Assembly (NCBI RefSeq): GCF_009766085.1
Contig: NZ_LMUF01000023.1
Coordinates: forward strand, 1-64,000
DNA length: 64,000 nucleotides
Origin: Burkholderia sp. S171
GTDB taxonomy: Bacteria > Pseudomonadota > Gammaproteobacteria > Burkholderiales > Burkholderiaceae
Reading direction: 5' to 3'
The notes under the pieces were generated by a model. It was not told the origin of the DNA, made no database searches, and was given only the letters and a program-made list of their open reading frames with translations. This document shows, one piece after another, positions 8,137 to 15,426 of the stretch. Within the stretch, counting starts at the first letter, position 1. Every line of letters starts with the position of its first letter. The translations under genes and the position numbers were made by a program.

Positions 8137-9297
8137 ATGAATCAATCCGCGGTCCTCAAACCAGCCGCTTCCGAAACGGGCGATCCCTTTCTCCTGACGC
8201 CCGGACCCCTGACTACCTCGTGTACTGTCAAGGCATCGATGGCACACGATTGGGGCTCGCGCGATGCGAGTTTTGTCGCGATCAACAAGGCGGTGCTCGC
8301 GCGACTCGCTGAGATTGTTCATGGCGAGGGCGACTATGTAACGGTGCCTATGCAAGGCTCCGGCACCTTTGCAGTCGAAGCCATGCTGACCAGTTTCGTG
8401 CCCCCGGCGGGCAAGGTCCTCATGCTGATCAACGGCGCTTATGGTCAGCGCGCGAAACGCATTCTCGACATCGCCCGGCGTAAGACGGTCACCCATGAAA
8501 CGGCCGAAGATGCGCCGCCGGACCTGAAGAAGGTCGAGGCGATTCTGAAGCGCACGCCTTCGATCACGCATATCTTCGTGGTCCACTGCGAAACGACGTC
8601 CGGCATCCTCAATCCGATTGCCGAGATCGGCGCGCTCGCGGCCAAGTACAAAAAGGGCTATCTCATCGATTCAATGAGTGCCTTCGGCGCGCTGCCGATC
8701 GATGCGCCCGCGATCCACGCCGACGCGGTGGCCGCGTCGTCGAACAAGTGCATTGAAGGCGTGCCGGGGCTTGGCTTCGTCGTGTGCCGGCGCGACGCGC
8801 TTGTGGCAACCAAAGGCAATGCCACCACGCTGGTCCTCGACCTGCACGACCAGTGGGCGAATTTCGAAAAGACCGGGCAGTACCGGTTCACACCGCCGAC
8901 GCATGTGATCGTGGCGTTTCACCAAGCGCTTCAGGAATTTGATGCGGAGGGGGGCGTTGGCGGGCGAGGGGGGCGGTATAGGAACAACTGTCGCGTTCTG
9001 GTCAACGGCATGAAGGCGCTCGGCTTCGAGCTCTTGCTGAAAGAGGATTTGCAGGCGCCGATTATCGTGACCTTCCGGATGCCCGCCCATGAGGGCTTTG
9101 TCTTCGAGCGTTTCTACGACGGCCTCAAAGCACGTGGTTATGTGATCTATCCCGGCAAGCTGACGATCGCGGAATCGTTTCGTATTGGCTGTATCGGCCG
9201 GCTTTACGAAAAGGAGATGCATGGCTTGATAGCGGCCGTACGTGATGTGCTGGATGAAATGGGTGTGAATAGTTTGACCGCCACGGCGGCTGCGTAG
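8137..9297 (+). CDS. phnW: PhnW-like class V aminotransferase (2-aminoethylphosphonate:pyruvate type)
   Basis: A 386-residue class V PLP-dependent aminotransferase. The opening LLTPGPLTTS and the PLP-lysine segment AASSNKCIEGVPGLGFV (lysine near residue 205) match 2-aminoethylphosphonate transaminase, which makes phosphonoacetaldehyde from 2-aminoethylphosphonate and pyruvate. I used the ATG at 8137, which gives the usual family length; its ribosome site is weak, and in-frame starts at 7957 and 8017 exist. The leader after the predicted promoter is long. No phnX, phnY or phnA gene is nearby. The shared promoter block links it to xsc, so it may instead transaminate taurine to sulfoacetaldehyde. 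That would be unusual, because the known taurine:pyruvate aminotransferase Tpa is a class III enzyme. Confidence 0.8.
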   Translation: MNQSAVLKPAASETGDPFLLTPGPLTTSCTVKASMAHDWGSRDASFVAINKAVLARLAEIVHGEGDYVTVPMQGSGTFAVEAMLTSFVPPAGKVLMLINGAYGQRAKRILDIARRKTVTHETAEDAPPDLKKVEAILKRTPSITHIFVVHCETTSGILNPIAEIGALAAKYKKGYLIDSMSAFGALPIDAPAIHADAVAASSNKCIEGVPGLGFVVCRRDALVATKGNATTLVLDLHDQWANFEKTGQYRFTPPTHVIVAFHQALQEFDAEGGVGGRGGRYRNNCRVLVNGMKALGFELLLKEDLQAPIIVTFRMPAHEGFVFERFYDGLKARGYVIYPGKLTIAESFRIGCIGRLYEKEMHGLIAAVRDVLDEMGVNSLTATAAA

Positions 9298-9384
9298 AGA
9301 GGAGGCTTGGTAACACGACGATAGGCTGATGCGCTTTGTCGGGCGACATGCTCGACGTAAGCGCGTTTGGTTTCCATCACGCCG

Positions 9385-11136
9385 TTACCGGCCACCTACC
9401 GTATGTCTTCGTCCGCCAATCCATCGCACGAGTTCGCCGAACATCGCCATGGTGGGCGGCACGGACAGATCCATCGCAAGGCAATGCCGGTAGTACGGGC
9501 TGAGATCCAGCCCAATGCCTAATCCAAGCACCTCCACATCCCGCGCGGTTTCATGGCGCGCGATAACCTCGCGCAGATGATTGTCGAGATAACTCGCGTT
9601 GTTGGCGAGGACCGTGGCGCCTTCCATGGGGCTGCCGTCTGAAATGACAATCACGATTCGTCTACGCTCGTCGCGCGCAAGCAGCCGTGTGCACGCCCAG
9701 TCGATCGCCTCGCCATCTACACCTTCGCGAAACAGATCCGCTTTGAAGAGCGCGGCGATATCGGCGCGAGCCCGCCGCCAGGTCGTGGATGCATCCTTGA
9801 ACACCATGTGCGAGAGTTCACAGAGCCGGCCGGGATGAGGTGGCCGCCCACGAGCCAGCCAGTCGAGACGGGCCAGGCCCCCGTTCCAGGCGCCTGTAGT
9901 GAAACCTAGAACCTCGGTGGTCACACCTGCCTGATCAAGGGCGCGCACGAGCGTATCCACCATGACGGTCACTGCTTCAATATGCGCGCGCATCGAGCCC
10001 GAGCAGTCGATCAGGAAACTGACTGCACAATCGGCCAGCGGCGTTTTACGCTCCAGCAGGAACAAACGTCGCTCAGCAGGAGAGCTAACGAGTTGCGCAA
10101 GACGCCGGCCGTCGATGCGGCCATGTTCCTCTCCGAACGACCAGCCGTCGCGCTGTGGGATAGCCAGCGCAATGCGCAGCGCGTGGGCCAGCCGTGGCAC
10201 GTTAATGCCTTGCGTCGCGATTCGTTCGTCGAGGCGTACCCGATACTCCGCAAGCAGCGACTTGCGCACGAGCGCACCCGGATAAATCTCCTGGTCGTAG
10301 CGCGTGGTAAAGATACGATAGTTGTCGCCGGGCGCCCCCGGAACGCGCCCCACGCCGGTGACGGCAGCCGCCACCGACTCGTCTTCATCGGCGGTCTCGG
10401 TGTCATCGAAATCGAACCATAACGATAACGCGGTGCGTGTGGCCTCGTCATCCGTCTCATTCGATGAATCGTCCAGCGTGTGTTGATCGCGCGCGTCGCG
10501 GATCATTTCGCTCACGAGGTGCGCCATCTGAAGCGCGTGCACCGCGAACGCACTTTGCTCCGCGCGATGCCGTCGCAGCCCCGCCAAAGAAACGCCCAGC
10601 ACCGGCGCGATTGCACCACGCGTGTGTTCGATCAGGCCCTCGGTTTCTTCGAGCACGGGCCAACCCGAGAGGCGCGACCAGGAAATCTGCGCGACGGTAT
10701 AAAGCAGGTTGCCGATATGGTTTTCCGCCTGTCCAGATCGATAGAACTTTCGCGACCATGCTTCGAACTGCTGACGAAGATTACTCACGAGACCCGGCAT
10801 GCCGGGCGGCGTCAGGCTTTCGCAGCGCAGTTGCTCAAGCAGTTCGAACACGAGGCGCGCGACCGGATCGGTAGGACATAAGGTGCTATGCAGCGTTGCA
10901 TCGGAGCGCATGAGACGCAGGGCGGCGCCATCGGCCGCACCACGCAGGGAGTCGAGGCAATTCGCCACCGTATCGCGGCGCAGATGTGGCGCATTGAGCG
11001 GCAGCGGGCGCAAGTTACGGCACAAGCGGCCGTTACGGTAGTCGAGTGCGGCATCGCCTGTGAGGGCGCGTACTGCCGATGCGCAGAGGTTCTCGCGCTG
11101 CTCGCGGCGGCGAACTGCCTGCCTGTCCGTCTCCAT
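9385..11136 (-). CDS. CobT-like von Willebrand factor A domain protein
   Basis: A 583-residue protein whose C-terminal half resembles CobT, the VWA subunit of aerobic cobaltochelatase. The metal-ion-dependent adhesion site DCSGS occurs in VSFLIDCSGSMRAHIE, about two-thirds along. Further CobT-like stretches are EVLGFTTGAWNGG, WRRARADIAALFK and RRIVIVISDGSPM. The N-terminal half is alpha-helical with an acidic stretch (DFDDTETADEDESVAAA). The start at 11136 overlaps the stop of the CobS-like gene, so the two are coupled. No CobN and no cobalamin gene is present. AAA+/VWA pairs in other systems (CbbQ/CbbO, NorQ/NorD) act as enzyme activases or metal-insertion chaperones. Here the target may be an enzyme of this island; that is inference. 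Confidence 0.8.
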   Translation of the reverse strand: METDRQAVRRREQRENLCASAVRALTGDAALDYRNGRLCRNLRPLPLNAPHLRRDTVANCLDSLRGAADGAALRLMRSDATLHSTLCPTDPVARLVFELLEQLRCESLTPPGMPGLVSNLRQQFEAWSRKFYRSGQAENHIGNLLYTVAQISWSRLSGWPVLEETEGLIEHTRGAIAPVLGVSLAGLRRHRAEQSAFAVHALQMAHLVSEMIRDARDQHTLDDSSNETDDEATRTALSLWFDFDDTETADEDESVAAAVTGVGRVPGAPGDNYRIFTTRYDQEIYPGALVRKSLLAEYRVRLDERIATQGINVPRLAHALRIALAIPQRDGWSFGEEHGRIDGRRLAQLVSSPAERRLFLLERKTPLADCAVSFLIDCSGSMRAHIEAVTVMVDTLVRALDQAGVTTEVLGFTTGAWNGGLARLDWLARGRPPHPGRLCELSHMVFKDASTTWRRARADIAALFKADLFREGVDGEAIDWACTRLLARDERRRIVIVISDGSPMEGATVLANNASYLDNHLREVIARHETARDVEVLGLGIGLDLSPYYRHCLAMDLSVPPTMAMFGELVRWIGGRRHTVGGR

Positions 11137-12155
11137 CAGCGAAGCTCCGTTGAGAGACTCTTTCGCTCGGACATGTCATCCAGCTCCTCGCCAAAGCAAC
11201 GCTGGAAATACTCCGCAACGATCGGCCGTTCCGCCTCGTCGCACTTGTTCAGGAACGTCAGACGAAAGGCACGCGCCGGATCGTGGAAGATCTGGCAGTT
11301 CTCCGCCCAGTCGATCACCGTACGCGGTGACATGAGCGTTGATACATCGCCCGTCGTGAAGCCCTTGCGCGTGAGTTCGGCCACGCTCACCATCGATTCA
11401 ATCAACGCGCGGCCGGCGGCATCGGCAAGCTCCGGCACGCGCGCGAGCACGATTCCCGCTTCTTCTGCACGCGGCAGGTAATTAAGCGTGGCGACCACAT
11501 TCCAGCGGTCCATCTGCGCGTGGTTCAACATCTGGGTGCCGTGATACAGGCCATTTATGTTGCCCAGCCCCACCGTGTTGGTGGTGGCGAACAGGCGGAA
11601 GTACGGGTGCGGACGGATCACGCGGTTCTGGTCAAGCAGCGTGAACCGGCCATCGCGTTCCAGGATGCGCTGGATCACGAACATCACGTCCGGGCGGCCG
11701 GCGTCGTATTCGTCGAAGATCAGCGCGACCGGCCGCTGCAGCGCCCACGGCACGATGCCTTCCTGGAACTCCGTCACCTGCATGTCGTCGCGCACCACGA
11801 TCGCATCCTTGCCCACCAAGTCGAGGCGGCTGATATGACCGTCCAGATTGATGCGCACGCACGGCCAGTTGAGCCGGGCCGCCACCTGTTCTATATGCGT
11901 CGATTTGCCCGTGCCGTGCAGCCCCTGCACCATGACCCGGCGGTTGCGTGCGAAGCCGGCGAGGATCGCCGTTGTCACTTCCGAATTGAAGCGATAAACC
12001 TCGTCGATTTCCGGAACGTGGTCGTCGGGCTCGCTGAACGCGGGCACCATCAGATCGGAATCGATGCCGAACACAGCCCGTACCGAGACCATTTTGTCCG
12101 GCTCGTTCATTGCTCCCGTCACGCCCGTTGCACCGCTCGTCGCGCCATCAGTCAC
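11136..12155 (-). CDS. CobS-like AAA+ ATPase (MoxR/CobS type)
   Basis: A 339-residue AAA+ ATPase very close to CobS of cobaltochelatase. Walker A is GLHGTGKSTH (about residues 80-89), Walker B is ALIFDEYDA, and sensor 1 lies in FRLFATTNTVGLG. Characteristic CobS text such as WPCVRINLDGHISRLDLVGK is preserved. The start is GTG at 12155 after AGGAGA at 5-nt spacing. A minus-strand promoter with TTTACA (12269-12264) and TAGATA-complement TATCTA (12246-12241) at 17-nt spacing lies upstream, in the block shared with phnW. The gene is divergent from xsc and coupled to the CobT-like gene. Without CobN it is unlikely to be part of a cobaltochelatase. Confidence 0.85.
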   Translation of the reverse strand: MTDGATSGATGVTGAMNEPDKMVSVRAVFGIDSDLMVPAFSEPDDHVPEIDEVYRFNSEVTTAILAGFARNRRVMVQGLHGTGKSTHIEQVAARLNWPCVRINLDGHISRLDLVGKDAIVVRDDMQVTEFQEGIVPWALQRPVALIFDEYDAGRPDVMFVIQRILERDGRFTLLDQNRVIRPHPYFRLFATTNTVGLGNINGLYHGTQMLNHAQMDRWNVVATLNYLPRAEEAGIVLARVPELADAAGRALIESMVSVAELTRKGFTTGDVSTLMSPRTVIDWAENCQIFHDPARAFRLTFLNKCDEAERPIVAEYFQRCFGEELDDMSERKSLSTELR

Positions 12156-12242
12156 TGCCGTCTCCTCTCTTGTGTCAGCGCGGCAACGTGTTTGTCTCGC
12201 GGCCGGCTTACTGGGTGTTCATCATAGCTTTCTTCTTTTTTA

Positions 12243-12305
12243 GATACAAATCATACCGTTTATTGTAAATGTGGATTGACGGTGGATCGATCTTATTTTA
12301 TCTTT
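12243..12305. promoter_or_regulatory. Divergent promoter block for cobS-like (minus) and xsc (plus), copy B
   Basis: This is the inverted copy of the 63-bp block at 7889-7951, differing at four positions. On the plus strand TTGACG (12276-12281), a 17-nt spacer and TATCTT (12299-12304) face xsc. On the minus strand TTTACA (12269-12264), a 17-nt spacer and TATCTA (12246-12241) face the cobS-like gene. In both copies the TTGACG promoter reads toward a CGGAA..TTCCG palindrome. Confidence 0.78.
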
Positions 12306-12324
12306 GCTCATGAAACGAGCTTTT

Positions 12325-12341
12325 CGGAACCTTTCGTTCCG
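12325..12341. promoter_or_regulatory. Candidate IclR operator in the xsc leader
   Basis: CGGAAC (12325-12330) and GTTCCG (12336-12341) form a perfect inverted repeat with a 5-nt spacer. It lies 20 nt downstream of the predicted xsc -10 box and 28 nt before the ATG. Binding there would block the early transcript, so the regulator is probably a repressor or a dual regulator. Confidence 0.68.
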
Positions 12342-12369
12342 TTTTATTGATAAATCCGGAGACACCACC

Positions 12370-14205
12370 ATGAGCGAGCAAGACCCAGCAGCCAACAGCG
12401 CTACCGCCACCGCCGCCGCGCGCACCGGCCCCCAGGCCATGACCCCGTCTGAAGCGTTCGTTGAAACGCTCGCCGCCAACGGCGTCACCGAGATGTTCGG
12501 CATCATGGGCTCGGCCTTCATGGACGCGATGGACATCTTCGCGCCAGCCGGTATTCGTCTGATTCCCGTGGTCCACGAACAGGGCGCGGGTCACATGGCC
12601 GACGGATATTCGCGCGTCTCCGGGCGCCACGGCGTAGTGATTGGTCAGAACGGGCCGGGCATCAGTAACTGCGTGACCGCCATTGCTGCGGCTTATTGGG
12701 CGCATAGCCCGGTGGTCATCGTGACGCCTGAGGCCGGCACCATGGGTATCGGACTGGGCGGCTTCCAGGAAGCCCGCCAGTTGCCGATGTTCCAGGAGTT
12801 CACCAAGTATCAGGGCCACGTCACGCATCCCGCGCGCATGGCTGAATTCACCGGACGCTGTTTCGATCGCGCCAAGGCCGAAATGGGGCCGACCCAGCTC
12901 AATATCCCGCGCGATTACTTCTACGGCCAGATCAAGGCCGAGATCCCGAAACCCCAGAACCTGGATCGCGGCCCCGGCGGTGAACAGAGCTTGAACGAAG
13001 CGGCAGAATTGATCGCGCAGGCCAAGTTCCCGGTCATCATTTCAGGCGGCGGCGTGGTGATGGGCGATGCCATCGAGCAGTGCCAGGCGCTGGCCGAGCG
13101 TCTTGGCGCACCCGTAGTCAACAGCTACCTGCACAACGATTCGTTTCCGGCGAAGCACCCGCTGTGGTGCGGCCCGCTCGGTTATCAGGGCTCCAAGGCG
13201 GCCATGAAGCTGCTGGCGCAAGCCGATGTCGTGATCGCGCTCGGTTCGCGTCTCGGACCCTTCGGCACGCTGCCGCAGCATGGTATGGACTACTGGCCCA
13301 AGGACGCGAAGATCATCCAGATCGATGCCGATCACAAGATGCTCGGGCTCGTGAAGACAATCTCCGTGGGCATCTGCGGCGATGCGAAAGCGGCAGCTAT
13401 TGCACTGAGCCAGCGGCTCGATGGCCGCACGCTGGTAAGCGATGCCACGCGTGAAGAACGCGCCCGCCAGATCGCGGCGGAGAAGGCGGCATGGGAGAAG
13501 GAACTCGACGAGTGGACGCACGAGCGCGATGCCTACAGCCTGGACATGATCGAGGAGCAGAGCCACGAGCGGCCCCCGGGCGGTGGCCGGTATCTGCACC
13601 CGCGTCAGGTGTTGCGCGAGTTGGAGAAGGCGATGCCCGAGGACGTGATGGTGTCCACTGACATTGGCAACATCAACTCGGTGGCCAACAGTTATCTGCG
13701 CTTTAACAAGCCGCGCAGCTTCTTCGCCGCGATGAGCTGGGGCAACTGCGGTTACGCGTTTCCGACCATCATCGGGGCGAAAGTGGCAGCGCCGCATCGG
13801 CCGGCGGTGTCCTATGCCGGCGACGGCGCCTGGGGCATGAGCCTGATGGAAACCATGACCTGCGTGCGTCACAACATTCCAGTGACGGCGGTGGTGTTTC
13901 ATAACCGGCAGTGGGGCGCGGAGAAGAAGAACCAGGTCGATTTCTATAACCGGCGTTTCGTGGCGGGTGAACTGGATAACCAGAGCTTTGCGGAGATCGC
14001 CAAGGCGATGGGCGCCGAAGGGATCGTGGTGAATCAGCTCGAGGACGTGGGACCTGCGCTCAAGCGTGCCATCGATTTGCAGATGAATCACGGCAAGACC
14101 ACGATCATCGAGATCATGTGTACACGCGAACTCGGCGATCCGTTCCGCCGTGATGCACTCGCTAAACCCGTGCGGTTGCTTGATAAGTACAAAGACTACG
14201 TGTGA
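12370..14205 (+). CDS. xsc: Sulfoacetaldehyde acetyltransferase
   Basis: A 611-residue thiamine-diphosphate enzyme. Xsc converts sulfoacetaldehyde and phosphate to acetyl phosphate and sulfite in the cytoplasm. The cofactor-activating glutamate lies in VVHEQGAGHMADGYSR, and the ThDP/Mg motif begins GDGAWGMSL, ending near NRQWGAEKKNQ. Stretches such as QNGPGISNCVTAIAAAYWAHSP and MGPTQLNIPRDYFYG are those of Xsc rather than acetolactate synthase. I chose the ATG at 12370, after CCGGAGA, to match known Xsc N-termini; an in-frame upstream start at 12304 overlaps the promoter. pta follows 121 bp downstream. The enzyme would take sulfoacetaldehyde from SauS, and perhaps from the PhnW-like aminotransferase. 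Confidence 0.93.
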   Translation: MSEQDPAANSATATAAARTGPQAMTPSEAFVETLAANGVTEMFGIMGSAFMDAMDIFAPAGIRLIPVVHEQGAGHMADGYSRVSGRHGVVIGQNGPGISNCVTAIAAAYWAHSPVVIVTPEAGTMGIGLGGFQEARQLPMFQEFTKYQGHVTHPARMAEFTGRCFDRAKAEMGPTQLNIPRDYFYGQIKAEIPKPQNLDRGPGGEQSLNEAAELIAQAKFPVIISGGGVVMGDAIEQCQALAERLGAPVVNSYLHNDSFPAKHPLWCGPLGYQGSKAAMKLLAQADVVIALGSRLGPFGTLPQHGMDYWPKDAKIIQIDADHKMLGLVKTISVGICGDAKAAAIALSQRLDGRTLVSDATREERARQIAAEKAAWEKELDEWTHERDAYSLDMIEEQSHERPPGGGRYLHPRQVLRELEKAMPEDVMVSTDIGNINSVANSYLRFNKPRSFFAAMSWGNCGYAFPTIIGAKVAAPHRPAVSYAGDGAWGMSLMETMTCVRHNIPVTAVVFHNRQWGAEKKNQVDFYNRRFVAGELDNQSFAEIAKAMGAEGIVVNQLEDVGPALKRAIDLQMNHGKTTIIEIMCTRELGDPFRRDALAKPVRLLDKYKDYV

Positions 14206-14257
14206 ACGTTCCAACTTACGGGGGCTTGGCCTTATCAGGCTCTCGTGGAACCTGACA

Positions 14258-14288
14258 TGCTGGAAACGGGCCGCTGCCGTTTCCAGCA
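14258..14288 (+). terminator. Hairpin between xsc and pta
   Basis: A perfect 12-bp stem, TGCTGGAAACGG (14258-14269) with CCGTTTCCAGCA (14277-14288), closes on a 7-nt loop. No strong T-run follows (CTAGGCTATTGTCTTTG), so it is at best a leaky terminator. It may instead stabilise the xsc transcript or lower pta expression relative to xsc. Confidence 0.5.
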
Positions 14289-14326
14289 CTAGGCTATTGT
14301 CTTTGGCAGCCGTGACTGAGTGACCC

Positions 14327-15376
14327 ATGAAGCCGATTAACCGCATCATCGAGCGCGCCCGCGTTCATCCCATGCGCATCGTACTGAGCGAAGCGGAGGA
14401 TCCGCGGGTTCTCCAGGCGGCGCAACGCGTGACCACAGAGCGCATTGCCCAAGTGATTCTGGTGGGGGATGTACCGCACATTCTGCAAGTGGCGGCCAGT
14501 GAGGGTATCGATCTGGCCGGCATCGAAATGGTGGATCCGACTACTTCGCCGCTCGGGCCATCCGTGTGCCGATGCCTCTTCGAACTTCGATCCGGCAAGG
14601 GCATGACGCTGGACGAGGCCAAGCGGGAAGTGCTTAAGCCCCTTTGCTTTGCTAACCTGATGGTGCGACTAGGTTATGCCGATGGGTCGGTATCAGGCGC
14701 GGTCAATACCACGGCCGACGTGGTTCGCACCGCGATCCAGATTATCGGCGTCGACCCGTCGTTCAAGCTGATTTCCAGTTTCTTCCTGATGATGTTGTGT
14801 GAACCCTTTCACACGCTCAAAGGCGGTCTTATCTTCTCCGATTGCGGGCTGGTCGTGGACCCGAATGCAGATGAGCTCTCGCAGATCGCGATGGCGGCAG
14901 CGGATAGCGCGCAGAACCTTCTGATGGATGAGCCGCGCGTGGCCATGCTGTCATTCTCGACGAGCGGCAGTGCCCGGCATGCAGCGGTCGACAAGGTGGT
15001 GGAAGCAACCCGCCTGGTCAGGCAGCAGCGCCCGAACCTTGCTATCGACGGCGATGTGCAGCTCGACGCGGCGCTCGTCGCGGAGATCGCTGAACGCAAG
15101 ATAGACCACTCGAACGTCCACGGCCGGGCCAACGTGCTGGTCTTTCCGAGTCTGGAGGCCGGCAATATCAGCTATAAACTGGCGGAAAGGGTGGGCGGCG
15201 CAAAGGCGATCGGTCCGTTATTGCAGGGCCTTCGAAAGCCCGCCAACGATCTGTCACGCGGCTGCAGCGCAGAGGATATTTATTACGTCATTGCCGTGAC
15301 CGTGGTGCAGGCGCAAGCGACCTTGGTCACCACACAAACACTCGCAGACTTACGCATCGACAGTCACCCGTTGTGA
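14327..15376 (+). CDS. pta: Phosphate acetyltransferase
   Basis: A 349-residue phosphotransacetylase of the short form (PTA_PTB catalytic domain only, without the N-terminal DRTGG region of the long enzyme). It converts the acetyl phosphate made by Xsc and CoA to acetyl-CoA. Recognisable text includes MRIVLSEAEDPRVLQAA, GYADGSVSGAVNTTADVVR, FSDCGLVVDPNADELSQIA and GRANVLVFPSLEAGNISYKL. The xsc-pta order is standard in C2-sulfonate degraders. The hairpin at 14258-14288 separates them. The ribosome site before the ATG at 14327 is weak. Confidence 0.92.
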   Translation: MKPINRIIERARVHPMRIVLSEAEDPRVLQAAQRVTTERIAQVILVGDVPHILQVAASEGIDLAGIEMVDPTTSPLGPSVCRCLFELRSGKGMTLDEAKREVLKPLCFANLMVRLGYADGSVSGAVNTTADVVRTAIQIIGVDPSFKLISSFFLMMLCEPFHTLKGGLIFSDCGLVVDPNADELSQIAMAAADSAQNLLMDEPRVAMLSFSTSGSARHAAVDKVVEATRLVRQQRPNLAIDGDVQLDAALVAEIAERKIDHSNVHGRANVLVFPSLEAGNISYKLAERVGGAKAIGPLLQGLRKPANDLSRGCSAEDIYYVIAVTVVQAQATLVTTQTLADLRIDSHPL

Positions 15377-15426
15377 TGATGCGCAGCTCGCTTCGGCGCG
15401 GCCGACCTCGCGAACAGAAACACCAG

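Noticed and set aside
9385..12155. A cobaltochelatase for cobalamin synthesis
   Set aside because: CobN and every other cob gene are absent from the window, and the promoter block links the pair to sulfonate genes. An unlinked cobN cannot be excluded from here.
12370..14205. Acetolactate synthase
   Set aside because: The ThDP fold is shared, but the body text and the following pta gene match Xsc.
13042..14349. Long open frame antisense to xsc
   Set aside because: It is His/Arg-rich, has no ribosome site, and mirrors the codon bias of xsc on the other strand; similar long frames oppose the RND pump gene at 30319-31026 and 31072-32301.
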